Below are positions 18,449 through 26,321 of a stretch of DNA of 64,000 nt, piece by piece; position 1 is the stretch's first letter, and every line of letters begins with the position of its first letter. A program made the position numbers and the translations under genes. The notes beneath the pieces are model-generated. The model was not told where the DNA came from. It searched no databases and saw only the letters and a list, made by a program, of their open reading frames with translations. Source of the stretch: Shinella zoogloeoides (GTDB taxonomy: Bacteria; Pseudomonadota; Alphaproteobacteria; Rhizobiales; Rhizobiaceae); assembly GCF_020883495.1 (NCBI RefSeq), contig NZ_CP086612.1:248001-312000 (forward strand). Reading direction: 5' to 3'.

Positions 18449-19471
18449 TGTTTGATCCGGTGGTTTGATGGTGCGATCCTTTCCTTGGAATGGAAGGATG
18501 CCCTATGGGACAAATTCGTCACGGAAGCGCCACGACCACGCACGCTGTCCGAGCAGCAATACAGCGATCGCAAGCTTCGCTCGCGCAACTGAGCAGGGAG
18601 TTGGGCATCAACCCCAAGACCGTTGCGAAGTGGCGCAAGCGTGCGACGGTCGAGGATATGAAGACGGGGCCGTCAGAGCCGCGGTCCACCGTCCTCACCG
18701 AAGCCGAAGAGGCGATGGTCGTGGCATTCCGGCGTCATACGCTTCTGCCCTTAGACGATTGTCTTTACGCCCTGCAGCCCTCGATCCCTCACCTGACACG
18801 ATCCGCACTGCACCGGTGCCTACAACGGCATGGCATATCGCGCCTGCCTGATGTGGAAAGGCGACAAGCCGAAGCGGTCGAAGTTCAAGCGCTACCCCAT
18901 AGGGTTCTTCCATATCGACATCGCCGAGGTTCAGACCACTGAAGGCAAACTATATTTGTTCGTCGGTATTGACCGCACGAGCAAGTTCGCCGTGACCCAA
19001 CTCGTCGACAAGGCCGACAGGAAGACCGCCTGGGAATTCCTTCAGCATATGCTCGAAGCCGTGCCCTACCAGGTCCATACCATTCTCACCGATAACGGCA
19101 TCCAGTTCGCAGAGCAGCCTCGGAACCGGAATACCATCTACTCCCGGCCAATGCGCTTCGACATGATCTGCGAGGCCAACGGGATCGAGCACAGGCTAAC
19201 CAAACCTAACCATCCATGGACCAATGGCCAGGTCGAACGGATGAACCGCACGATCAAGGAGGCCACCGTCAAGCGCTTCCATTATGACAGCCACGACCAG
19301 CTGCGAACACACCTCGCCGACTTCATGGCGGCCTACAACTTCGCACGAAGGCTCAAGACCCTCGGCGGTCTCACGCCATATGAATACATCTGCAAGGTCT
19401 GGACCTCAGAGCCAGATCGATTCATCCTGAACCCGATCCACCAGATGCCGGGACTGAACAGCTAGATCACA
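18449..19471 (+). mobile_element. IS481-family insertion sequence
   Basis: About 1.0 kb. Imperfect ends both start TGT (TGTTTGATC left; right end read inward TGTGATCTAGC). It begins directly behind the FAD oxidase stop codon; the right flank is an EAL-gene scrap, and no target duplication is clear. Confidence 0.6.
18490..19465 (+). pseudogene. IS481-family transposase, frameshifted
   Basis: The N-terminal frame (18490 onward) has a helix-turn-helix LSRELGINPKTVAKWRKRA. The C-terminal frame (ending 19465) carries the DDE core: FFHIDIAEVQT, HTILTDNGIQFAE and NHPWTNGQVERMNRTIKEA. The two frames join at an AAA run at 18857-18859: removing one A restores a continuous reading from PDVE to GDKPKRSKFKRYP. 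IS481 transposases are normally a single frame, so this is most simply an inactivating +1 insertion. All three acidic residues survive, so programmed slippage is not excluded. Confidence 0.75.
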
Positions 19472-19569
19472 TCGATCCCGCAGGAACCCGGTCGAGCGAT
19501 ACGAGGCGCTCCCGGGTCTTCCCTATCCGCCATCCAGACCGCAAGATTTAAGGGGTTGTCTTGCGCGGG

Positions 19570-19743
19570 TGCCAAAGACAGATCATTGATATCGCGAAGG
19601 CACTGGGAAAGCAGGTCGTCGCCGAGGGCGTTGAAACGGTGACAGAACTCCACGCGCTACGAGAACTCGGCTGTAGCTATGGCCAGGGGTTCCTGTTCGG
19701 CCGGCCCGCCCGCGCATCTGATTTACGAGTTTCGCCCGACTAA
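19570..19743 (+). pseudogene. EAL-domain C-terminal fragment
   Basis: About 57 codons encode the end of an EAL phosphodiesterase: IIDIAKALGKQVVAEGVETV, then ELGCSYGQGFLFGRPA and a stop. The remainder is missing at the IS481 side. It is not a piece of the GGDEF-EAL gene at 2260-5433, whose sequence differs here. Confidence 0.65.
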
Positions 19744-19957
19744 CGGACAGGAACACGGGTCGTGTCCCATCAGTTGGTGTAGCTCGGCGATAATGAAGCC
19801 GCTCGCGAGCGCGCCGTTGGTAGCGCTGTAGCGAGTGAGCGGCGTGTGGGTGGTCATCGGCGCTTTCCGGTAGGGTTTGGTTGTTGACGCCAACCCATTT
19901 CGGAAGGACCACCGATGACCGATGACATGATGAACCTGCGCACGCTCGTGGAGATGT
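19744..19957 (+). pseudogene. IS256-family 5' end and transposase N-terminus, remnant
   Basis: An ATG at 19915, preceded by GGAAGGACC, begins MTDDMMNLRTLVE, the start of an IS256-type transposase. The reading breaks after 14 codons, where an unrelated IS fragment starts. A short internal piece of a similar transposase reappears at about 20330-20440. Confidence 0.5.
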
Positions 19958-20012
19958 CAACGATTATCCCGCACTTCTTCGAGCACGGCGGAAACGTGAC
20001 CGTTGGGGGAAA

Positions 20013-20297
20013 GAGGAAAAGCGCCTGTATCGTCGGCATCGCTGGCGTTCGGAAGGTTTCCATGGCGAGGCGAAATCCTGGCATGGTCTCGCACGGGCTG
20101 TGCGCCGCGGCCTGGAGAACATGCGCATCCAGTCCTTCCTGACCGCTATGGCGATCAACCTGAAGCGGCTTGCCGCCGCCTTTTTATTATTCTGGAGCCT
20201 TATCTGGCGCTCCATTTATCAAGAAAAGCGCCCCGGTAGATCGCCGGGCAGCGACCTCAGGTTCTTGGGTCAGCCTATCAGTGCAACAATTTGCTGA
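20013..20297 (+). pseudogene. IS1182-like transposase C-terminal remnant
   Basis: The frame reads RRHRWRSEGFHGEAKSWHG, then LARAVRRGLENMRIQ and LTAMAINLKRLAA, the conserved tail of IS1182-family transposases, followed by unrelated residues up to a stop. It is wedged between two IS256 scraps. Confidence 0.55.
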
Positions 20298-20329
20298 GGA
20301 CCGCCTTCATAGGAATATGAGTTCTTCAA

Positions 20330-20440
20330 CAGCCCCCGCGTCCACTTCATGAGGAACGTGTTGGCCCACGCCGGCAAGAGCGGGCGCAGGGTCGTCTCGG
20401 CCTTCATCGCCACCGCTTTCGCTCAGGAGACGCCCGAGGC
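20330..20440 (+). pseudogene. IS256-family transposase internal fragment
   Basis: The frame encodes RVHFMRNVLAHAGKSGRRVV then SAFIATAFAQ, a conserved internal block of IS256-type transposases. It directly abuts, and truncates, the M48 peptidase gene on the opposite strand. Confidence 0.6.
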
Positions 20441-20444
20441 AGCG

Positions 20445-20768
20445 TGCGTTCGGCAGCCGGCTCGGCACGCGATAAAGCGCCGGCGCGCGCTGCAGCCCGG
20501 CCCTGCGGGCGAGTTCGGCCAGGGCCGCGACGAGATCGGGGGCATCACGACCGGTGAGCCACTGCGCCTGATAGGCCGAGAGGAGCAGCCGGCGTGGCAG
20601 CGCGGGCGCAAACAGGAGCCCCCCGACCATCGCGAGCGCCATGAGGAGACCGGTCTCGGGTCCGACGACCGCTGTCACCGAGATCCAGGCAATCGCGGCC
20701 ATGAGCCCGAGCAGCAGCGCCGATTGCACGAAATTGAGCAGGCGGTGGCTGGCGGAGGCCGCGGTCAT
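20445..20768 (-). pseudogene. M48-family (HtpX-like) membrane peptidase, N-terminal fragment
   Basis: About 108 residues from ATG 20768, which overlaps the psiE stop codon (ATGA). Two hydrophobic segments (LLNFVQSALLLGLMAAIAW and TGLLMALAMVGGLLFA) are followed by the substrate-side block ELARRAGLQRAPALYRVPS and LPNA. The HExxH zinc motif that should follow is absent because an IS256 fragment replaces the rest. M48 peptidases of this kind accompany psiE and hsp20 in stress-tolerance islands. Confidence 0.6.
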
Positions 20769-21244
20769 CGTGTCTCGTGGCCTCCGAGTTCGCGCCGGTC
20801 CTGATCGCGCACCAGCCAGTGGACAGCGCCGAGCGCAAGCGCCGCGCCCGCGAGTGCGGCAATCTTGGATGATTCCGTCTCGCCGAGGTCGAGGATGATG
20901 AATTTGCGCGCGATGGCGAGGAGCGCGATCAGCACGATCGTGCGGACTTGGAGGATCCCGAAGCTGCGTTCGGTCGCAACAAGAAGGGAGCGCTTGAACT
21001 CGAGCGCGATCACCACGGTGAAGATCATGCCGAACACCACCTGGAAGGTGGCGTAGTCGAGAGTGTCGAATGCCCCCAGAAGCAAGCGGTTCACGACTTC
21101 GCGCATCAGCGCCCAGACCGACGCCACGACGATCGCCGCAATGATGACGCTGAGGACGAGGATGACAACTTGCTCGAACTTCTCGTAGAGCGTCATCGCC
21201 GACCATTGTTCACGGGTCAGCCCAGATCGCTGCAAGTCTTTCAT
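20765..21244 (-). CDS. psiE: PsiE-family phosphate-starvation-inducible membrane protein
   Basis: A 159-residue protein with four membrane segments (around residues 27-48, 58-80, 90-106 and 117-135) and the PsiE motif FEQVVILVLSVIIAAIVVAS, with FKRSLLVATERSFGILQVRT in the second half. The start MKDLQRSGLTREQW at 21244 has GAGAGG upstream; the longer reading frame has no such site. It is coupled by ATGA to the broken M48 peptidase gene. PsiE proteins have no settled biochemical role but recur in heat-resistance loci with small heat-shock proteins. Confidence 0.8.
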   Translation of the reverse strand: MKDLQRSGLTREQWSAMTLYEKFEQVVILVLSVIIAAIVVASVWALMREVVNRLLLGAFDTLDYATFQVVFGMIFTVVIALEFKRSLLVATERSFGILQVRTIVLIALLAIARKFIILDLGETESSKIAALAGAALALGAVHWLVRDQDRRELGGHETR

Positions 21245-21359
21245 GATTGCCTCTCGAAAGCCGCCCTGGAGAGACAAGCTCCCCGGGGCTTTGCCAGACG
21301 GTGCGATATCGCACGGAGCGGAGGGGACGCCGCAAACCGGCGACACCCAATGTGGCAAA

Positions 21360-21851
21360 TCAGCCGTTCTTGACCTCGATGCGCTTGACCTTCGCCTGCG
21401 CCTCGGGAGTCTGGGGCAGCTTGATCGTCAGAACCCCGTTCTTGAAGGATGCCTGCGCCTTTTCGCCATCCACACCGGGAGGGAGCGGAATTGTCCGGTA
21501 GATCGCGCCGTAGCTGCGCTCGGACAGGTAATACCCCTTTTTCTCCTCCTGGCGCTCGATCTTCTTCTCCCCCTTCACAGTCAACATGTCATCGTTGACC
21601 GTCACCTCGATGTCCTTCATCTCCATGCCCGGCAGCTCGATCGACACTTCGATCGCGTTGTCGGTCTCGACCATGTCGGATTTGGCTTCGCCGCTGCCCC
21701 AGGGCCATTCGAACTGACCGACCCGGTTCCAAAAGTTCTCGAACACATGGTTCATTTCGCGCTGGAGTGTCGCGATCGGGTTGTCTTCGCTGCTCTTGGC
21801 GTCTGGCGCGCCGTCCTTGCGCGCCCAGGGGATGAGGTCTTTGATCTGCAT
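21360..21851 (-). CDS. Small heat-shock protein Hsp20 (first of three)
   Basis: A 163-residue alpha-crystallin-domain chaperone. It has an amphipathic N-arm (LIPWARKD, LQREMNHVFENFWNRVGQFE), a domain core VETDNAIEVSIELPGMEMKD, then SYGAIYRTIPLPPGVD and the A-x-x-x-N-G-V-L motif FKNGVLTIKLP. It binds unfolding proteins without ATP. Length and N-arm match the IbpA/HspA-like class carried on stress islands. Same-strand Hsp20 genes lie 20 bases upstream and further on, suggesting one transcript that continues to psiE. Confidence 0.9.
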   Translation of the reverse strand: MQIKDLIPWARKDGAPDAKSSEDNPIATLQREMNHVFENFWNRVGQFEWPWGSGEAKSDMVETDNAIEVSIELPGMEMKDIEVTVNDDMLTVKGEKKIERQEEKKGYYLSERSYGAIYRTIPLPPGVDGEKAQASFKNGVLTIKLPQTPEAQAKVKRIEVKNG

Positions 21852-21871
21852 GATATGGTCTCCTTCGGTTT

Positions 21872-22270
21872 TCAGGCGCCCTTGACGGCGATCCTTTTCG
21901 GCTGCGCTTCAGGGGCCCGGGGGAGCGTTAAAGTTAGGACGCCTCCTCGCATCTCGGCTTCGATCCTGTCGGGGTCGAAGTCCTCGGAAAGCGTGAAGGC
22001 ACGCTCGAAATCGCCCTCGCCATATTCGGCATAGGCAAGTTCGAGGTTTTTCGGCCGCACCGGGTCAACCTTGCCGCGGATCGTCAACACACGATTTTCG
22101 AGCGTGATTTCGATCGCATCGGCGGCGACCCCAGGCATTTCAAGCATCATGGAGAAACCCTGATCGGTCTCGACGATATCGGTCGACGGGCGGTAGATGC
22201 GTCCGCCGCCGGTGGTCTCAGGCGAGTCGGTCGGCGTCTTTTCGGCGGCTTGCGAGATGTCGGTGCTCAT
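21872..22270 (-). CDS. Small heat-shock protein Hsp20 (second of three)
   Basis: A 132-residue Hsp20 protein: short polar N-arm, VETDQGFSMMLEMPGVAADA, FERAFTLSEDFDPDRIEAEM and GGVLTLTLPRAPEAQPK. The start at 22270 (MSTDISQAAEK) has CAGGAGCTGG upstream. It differs clearly from its two neighbours, so it is not a recent duplicate. Hetero-oligomers among the three products are likely but not shown. Confidence 0.88.
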   Translation of the reverse strand: MSTDISQAAEKTPTDSPETTGGGRIYRPSTDIVETDQGFSMMLEMPGVAADAIEITLENRVLTIRGKVDPVRPKNLELAYAEYGEGDFERAFTLSEDFDPDRIEAEMRGGVLTLTLPRAPEAQPKRIAVKGA

Positions 22271-22284
22271 CGTTCCAGCTCCTG

Positions 22285-22710
22285 TCAGGCTGCCTTGATC
22301 TCGATTTTCTTCGGCTTCGTTTCCTCGGGCCGCGAGATAACGATCCACAATACGCCGTTCGCCATCCTCGCCTCGACCTTGTCATCCGAGGCCACGAACG
22401 GCAGCCGGATCGCGCGGGAAAACCTGCCGTAAACGCGTTCGTTGCGGTGCCAGCGCGCACCGTCGGGAACCTCGGGCGCCTTGCGTTCGCCCGACAGCGT
22501 CAGGACGTTGTCCTTGACCGAAATTTCAATGTCGTCAGGTTCGATGCCCGGAAGTTCAGCGGTGACTGCAACGGCCTCAGGGCCTTGCCAGACATTTACC
22601 GCCGGGAACGCCGCGCGGGACGGCGGCCAGAAACCGCGGTCGAGATCGCGCATCATGGAGCGCATCAGCGCAAAGGGATCGCTGCGGCGCAGATATGTCG
22701 GGTAGAGCAT
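22285..22710 (-). CDS. Small heat-shock protein Hsp20 (third; first in the transcript)
   Basis: A 141-residue Hsp20 protein: FALMRSMMRDLDRGFWPP, then VTAELPGIEPDDIEISVKDN, FSRAIRLPFVASDDKVEA and ANGVLWIVISRPEE. It is the promoter-proximal gene of the minus-strand group; its 202-base divergent region with the MarR gene holds two small palindromes. Confidence 0.88.
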   Translation of the reverse strand: MLYPTYLRRSDPFALMRSMMRDLDRGFWPPSRAAFPAVNVWQGPEAVAVTAELPGIEPDDIEISVKDNVLTLSGERKAPEVPDGARWHRNERVYGRFSRAIRLPFVASDDKVEARMANGVLWIVISRPEETKPKKIEIKAA

Positions 22711-22799
22711 TGCTGGCCTCCTGTTGCTGATCGATACCCCCGAACCGTCGGCAAGGAGGGACCGGGCAACGGTGCCGGCCGGATGTGGGTTCGGAGAAC

Positions 22800-22838
22800 G
22801 CCTATCAAGATAGGCCGTTCCATTTATTATGCAAGCAT
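22800..22838. promoter_or_regulatory. Palindromes in the hsp20/marR divergent region
   Basis: GCCTATCAAGATAGGC (22800-22815) is a 7-base inverted repeat around AA; ATGCAAGCAT (22829-22838) is a second. They lie between the divergent hsp20 and MarR genes and are candidate operators for the MarR protein. Confidence 0.45.
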
Positions 22839-22912
22839 GTATGATGGGTGCATTGCGTTTTGGATGGGGGGCGGTTTCTCCTGTGTACCATGCAATCGGA
22901 GGAGGGATAACC

Positions 22913-23344
22913 ATGATCTCTTCGGACATCGCGCTGATCGGGACGACGATCCACCGGGTCGCGCAGCTCATCCAGCAGCGGATCGACCAAGACATCCGCG
23001 GCAGCGGCCTGACCCGCCTGTCCTGGATGGCGGCGGCGCATGTCGAGGATGCGCCTGGGCTGACCATCGGCGATCTGGCCGACCTGCTGGAGGTCGGCCA
23101 GGCCACAGCCGGCCAGCTCGTCGATCGCATGGTCCGGGGCGGCTGGGTCGAGCGGTCGCCCTCGCCCGACGACAGGCGGGCGCAGATCGTCACGGCAACG
23201 TCGAAGGCCCGGGCGATGCTGAAGGAACTCGCGCCGCGGCAATCGGCGCTCGAAGATGAAATCCTGCAGGATCTGTCGGCGGACGAAAGGCGCGCCCTGC
23301 TGGCGCTGCTCGAGCGGATCAGGGCGCGGCTCGGGCGCCAGTGA
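22913..23344 (+). CDS. MarR-family transcriptional regulator
   Basis: A 143-residue winged-helix regulator: LTRLSWMAAAHVEDAPGLTI leads into the recognition helix region DLLEVGQATAGQLVDRMVRG, and the wing is WVERSPSPDDRRAQIV. The start at 22913 follows GGAGGAGGGA. It diverges from the hsp20 genes and is immediately followed by the ftsH remnant, so it may regulate both. Ligand unknown. Confidence 0.85.
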   Translation: MISSDIALIGTTIHRVAQLIQQRIDQDIRGSGLTRLSWMAAAHVEDAPGLTIGDLADLLEVGQATAGQLVDRMVRGGWVERSPSPDDRRAQIVTATSKARAMLKELAPRQSALEDEILQDLSADERRALLALLERIRARLGRQ

Positions 23345-23358
23345 AAGGGACAAGCGGC

Positions 23359-23814
23359 ATGGAAAGGAAGACCGAATACAACATCTGGTACTGGGTGGTG
23401 GCTTTCATAGCCGTGCTTTTCATCCAGAACCTGATCGCCGGCTGGCAATCCGTCGCGCCGATCAGCTACAGCCAGTTCGAGCAGTATCTCGCTGACGGGA
23501 AAATTTCCTCTGTCGCGGTCGGGTCAGACACGATCACAGGCACCTTCGCCGAACCGGTCGACGGCAAGAAGCAGTTCGTGACGACCGTAGTGAATCCCGC
23601 AATCCTGGAGCGGATAGACCGGTCAGGTATCGAGATCACTGGCGTTCCGCAAAACACTTTTCTCGGCACGCTGATTTCCTGGGTGGCGCCAGCGCTTGTC
23701 TTCTTCGGAATTTGGATGCTGCTGTTCCGCAAGTTCGCCGATAAGCAGGGTTTCGGCGGGTTCATGCAGGTCGGCCGCAGCAAGGCCAAAGTTTACATGG
23801 AGAAGGAAACCGGC
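23359..23814 (+). pseudogene. ftsH: FtsH protease, N-terminal fragment cut by IS21
   Basis: 152 residues of an FtsH AAA+ membrane protease. It has a first membrane helix (IWYWVVAFIAVLFIQNLI), the periplasmic domain beginning ISYSQFEQYLADGKISSVAV, a second membrane helix (LISWVAPALVFFGIWMLLF) and the pre-AAA linker GRSKAKVYMEKETG. The reading stops exactly where the Walker A region would follow, because the TGA opening the IS21 end at 23815 ends the frame. No ATPase or zinc-protease part remains. FtsH paralogues are carried by stress-tolerance islands together with hsp20 and psiE. Confidence 0.85.
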
Positions 23815-23936
23815 TGAGAGCGGCGGTGGAAAAGTCGGCCACGGTAGCGGCGGAATAATCCAGCCGCGGGCGGAGTAAAATCCGGCCACCTATTTCCTTT
23901 CTGCAATGATCGCAGGAGGGACAGGGGATCTACACC

Positions 23937-25433
23937 GTGGAACTTTATTTGAGGGTTCGCCTGGCTGTTTCCGAAGGGATGACGCAGCGTCAGGCAGCAA
24001 AGCATTTCAACATATCGCGTGACAGCGTTGCCAAGATGGTGGCCTATTCGACACCGCCCGGCTATCAGCGACGAACACCAATCCGACGGCCGAAGCTGGA
24101 TGCGTTTGTGTCAACGATCGAGCAGTGGCTGGAAGCTGACATTGTGATGCCGCTAAAGCAACGCCATACTGCCAAGCGTGTGTTCGACCGCCTGCGTGAT
24201 GAGTGCGGTTTCACCGGCGGCTACACGATCATCAAGGACTACATACGCGAGCGGGATCAGCGTCGGCAGGAGGTGTTCGTGCCGTTGTCGCATCCGCCCG
24301 GCCATGCGCAGGCCGACTTTGGCGAGGCGACGGTGGTGATCGGCGGCGTCGAGCAAAAGGCGCGTTTCTTCGTGCTGGATCTGCCGCATAGCGACGGCTG
24401 CTACGTGCGGGCCTATCCTGCGGCGGTGGCCGAGGCCTGGGTCGACGGCCACATCCATGCATTCGCCTTCTTCGGGGCCGTGCCGCAGTCGATCGTCTAT
24501 GACAATGACCGTTGCCTGGTGGCCAAGATCCTGCCCGACGGCACACGCAAGCGGGCGGCGTTGTTCAGCGGCTTCCTGTCCCACTACCTGATCCGGGATC
24601 GCTATGGCCGTCCGGGAAAGGGCAACGATAAAGGGAATGTCGAGGGACTCGTCGGTTATGCCCGACGTAATTTTATGGTGCCGATCCCGCAGTTTGCGAC
24701 ATGGGATGCGTTCAACGCCTTTCTGGAAGAGCAGTGCCGCAAACGCCAGCGCGACAAGCTGCGCGGTGAGAGTGAGACAATCGGGGAGCGGCTACAGCGT
24801 GATCTGGCGGCCATGCGTCCGTTACCGGCGTCTCCCTTCGATGCCTGCGACCAGGCCAGCGCCAGGGTGACAGCCCAGTCGCTGGTGCGCTACAAGACCA
24901 ACGACTATTCCGTACCGGTCGCCTATGGCCATCAGGACGTCTGGGTCCGGGGCTATGTCAATGAGGTGGTGATCGGCTGCCGCGGCGAGATCATTGCCCG
25001 TCATCCGCGATGCTGGGAACGGGAAGACGTCGTCTTCGATCCCGTTCATTATCTGCCGCTGATCGAGCAGAAGATCAATGCGCTGGATCAGGCGGCTCCA
25101 CTCCAGGGCTGGAACCTGCCGGACGAGTTCGCGACGCTGCGCCGCCTGATGGAAGGCCGCATGGCAAAGCATGGCCGACGGGAATACGTGCAGGTTCTGC
25201 GCCTGCTGGAGAGCTTCGACCTTGCGGACCTGCATGCGGCCGTGAAGCAGGCGATACAGCTCGGTGCGATCGGCTTCGATGCGGTCAAGCATCTGATCCT
25301 GTGCCGGGTCGAGCGCCGGCCACCGCGGTTGGATCTGTCGATCTATCCCTACCTGCCGCGGGCGACGGTCGAGAAGACCTCAGCGAAAGCGTATATGCGC
25401 CTCCTGTCGTCTGATGCGGGAGAGGCGGCATGA
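23937..25433 (+). CDS. istA: IstA transposase (left IS21 copy)
   Basis: A 498-residue IS21 transposase: N-terminal helix-turn-helix GMTQRQAAKHFNISRDSVAK, then the integrase core with GHAQADFGEATVVIGG, IVYDNDRCLV and KGNDKGNVEGLVGYARRNF (D, D, E), and a C-terminal beta domain. It starts at GTG after GGAGGGACAGGGG. Residues 1-70 differ at about ten positions from the copy at 61258; the remainder is the same. Confidence 0.9.
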   Translation: MELYLRVRLAVSEGMTQRQAAKHFNISRDSVAKMVAYSTPPGYQRRTPIRRPKLDAFVSTIEQWLEADIVMPLKQRHTAKRVFDRLRDECGFTGGYTIIKDYIRERDQRRQEVFVPLSHPPGHAQADFGEATVVIGGVEQKARFFVLDLPHSDGCYVRAYPAAVAEAWVDGHIHAFAFFGAVPQSIVYDNDRCLVAKILPDGTRKRAALFSGFLSHYLIRDRYGRPGKGNDKGNVEGLVGYARRNFMVPIPQFATWDAFNAFLEEQCRKRQRDKLRGESETIGERLQRDLAAMRPLPASPFDACDQASARVTAQSLVRYKTNDYSVPVAYGHQDVWVRGYVNEVVIGCRGEIIARHPRCWEREDVVFDPVHYLPLIEQKINALDQAAPLQGWNLPDEFATLRRLMEGRMAKHGRREYVQVLRLLESFDLADLHAAVKQAIQLGAIGFDAVKHLILCRVERRPPRLDLSIYPYLPRATVEKTSAKAYMRLLSSDAGEAA

Positions 25434-26188
25434 GCACCGAAGCACCCGACATCCTGCTCGCCCACTATCTCAAGACCCTGAAGCTGCCGACCTTCCAGCG
25501 CGAGCACCAGAAGCTGGCCCGGTTATGCGCCACCGAAGGCGTCGATCATGTCGGATACCTGTTCCGGCTTGCCGAACGGGAGATGATCGAACGGGACCGC
25601 CGCAAGGTCGAACGTCGGATCAAGGCGGCTAAATTCCCGATCGTCAAAAGCCTCGACAGCTTCGACTTCACAGCCATCCCCAAGCTGAACAAGATGCAGG
25701 TGCTGGAACTGGCCCGCTGTGAATGGATCGAGCGCCGGGAGAACGTCATTGCGCTGGGCCCGAGCGGCACGGGTAAGACGCATGTCGCGCTCGGTCTCGG
25801 CCTGGCCGCGTGCCAGAAAGGCCTGTCCGTCGGGTTCACGACAGCGGCCGCCCTGGTCAGCGAGATGATGGAGGCCCGCGACGAACGGCGTCTTCTTCGG
25901 TTCCAGAAACAGATGGCCGGCTACAAGCTGCTCATCATCGACGAGCTGGGCTTTGTGCCGCTGTCAAAGACCGGCGCGGAATTGCTGTTCGAGCTGATCT
26001 CGCAACGCTACGAGCGCGGGGCCACCCTGATCACCAGCAATCTTCCATTTGACGAATGGACGGAAACCCTGGGGTCCGAACGATTGACCGGCGCTCTGCT
26101 CGATCGCGTTACCCACCACGTCAACATCCTCGAGATGAACGGCGACAGCTATCGCCTCGCTCAAAGTCGAGCCCGAAAGGCCGGCTAA
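25430..26188 (+). CDS. istB: IstB helper ATPase (left IS21 copy)
   Basis: A 252-residue DnaC-like AAA+ protein that assists IstA in target selection. Walker A is LGPSGTGKTHVALGLG and Walker B LLIIDELGF; ITSNLPFDEW is the sensor region. Its ATG overlaps the istA stop, as usual for IS21. It differs from the second copy at three residues, all in the last third. Confidence 0.9.
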   Translation: MSTEAPDILLAHYLKTLKLPTFQREHQKLARLCATEGVDHVGYLFRLAEREMIERDRRKVERRIKAAKFPIVKSLDSFDFTAIPKLNKMQVLELARCEWIERRENVIALGPSGTGKTHVALGLGLAACQKGLSVGFTTAAALVSEMMEARDERRLLRFQKQMAGYKLLIIDELGFVPLSKTGAELLFELISQRYERGATLITSNLPFDEWTETLGSERLTGALLDRVTHHVNILEMNGDSYRLAQSRARKAG

Positions 26189-26321
26189 AACTACTCTCAA
26201 AAAATCGCCGCGCCGGCCTGAGACCCCCGCTCGGGCTACGCCCTCCCGGCCGTCTCAGGCCGGCGCCACAGTGGCCGACTTTTGCTCCGCCCCGTGGCCG
26301 GTTTTTACTCCGCCGTTGACA

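Larger units (their letters stand above)
23815..26321 (+). mobile_element. IS21-family element, left copy
   Basis: 2507 bases. The ends (left TGAGAGCGGCGG; right, read inward, TGTCAACGGCGGAG) share inner AAAAGTCGGCCAC repeats that also recur subterminally. It carries istA and istB overlapping by ATGA. A second copy of equal length lies at 61136-63642 in the same orientation. The flanks (ftsH left, drmB right) belong to different genes and show no matching target duplication, so the copy sits at a rearrangement joint. Confidence 0.85.
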
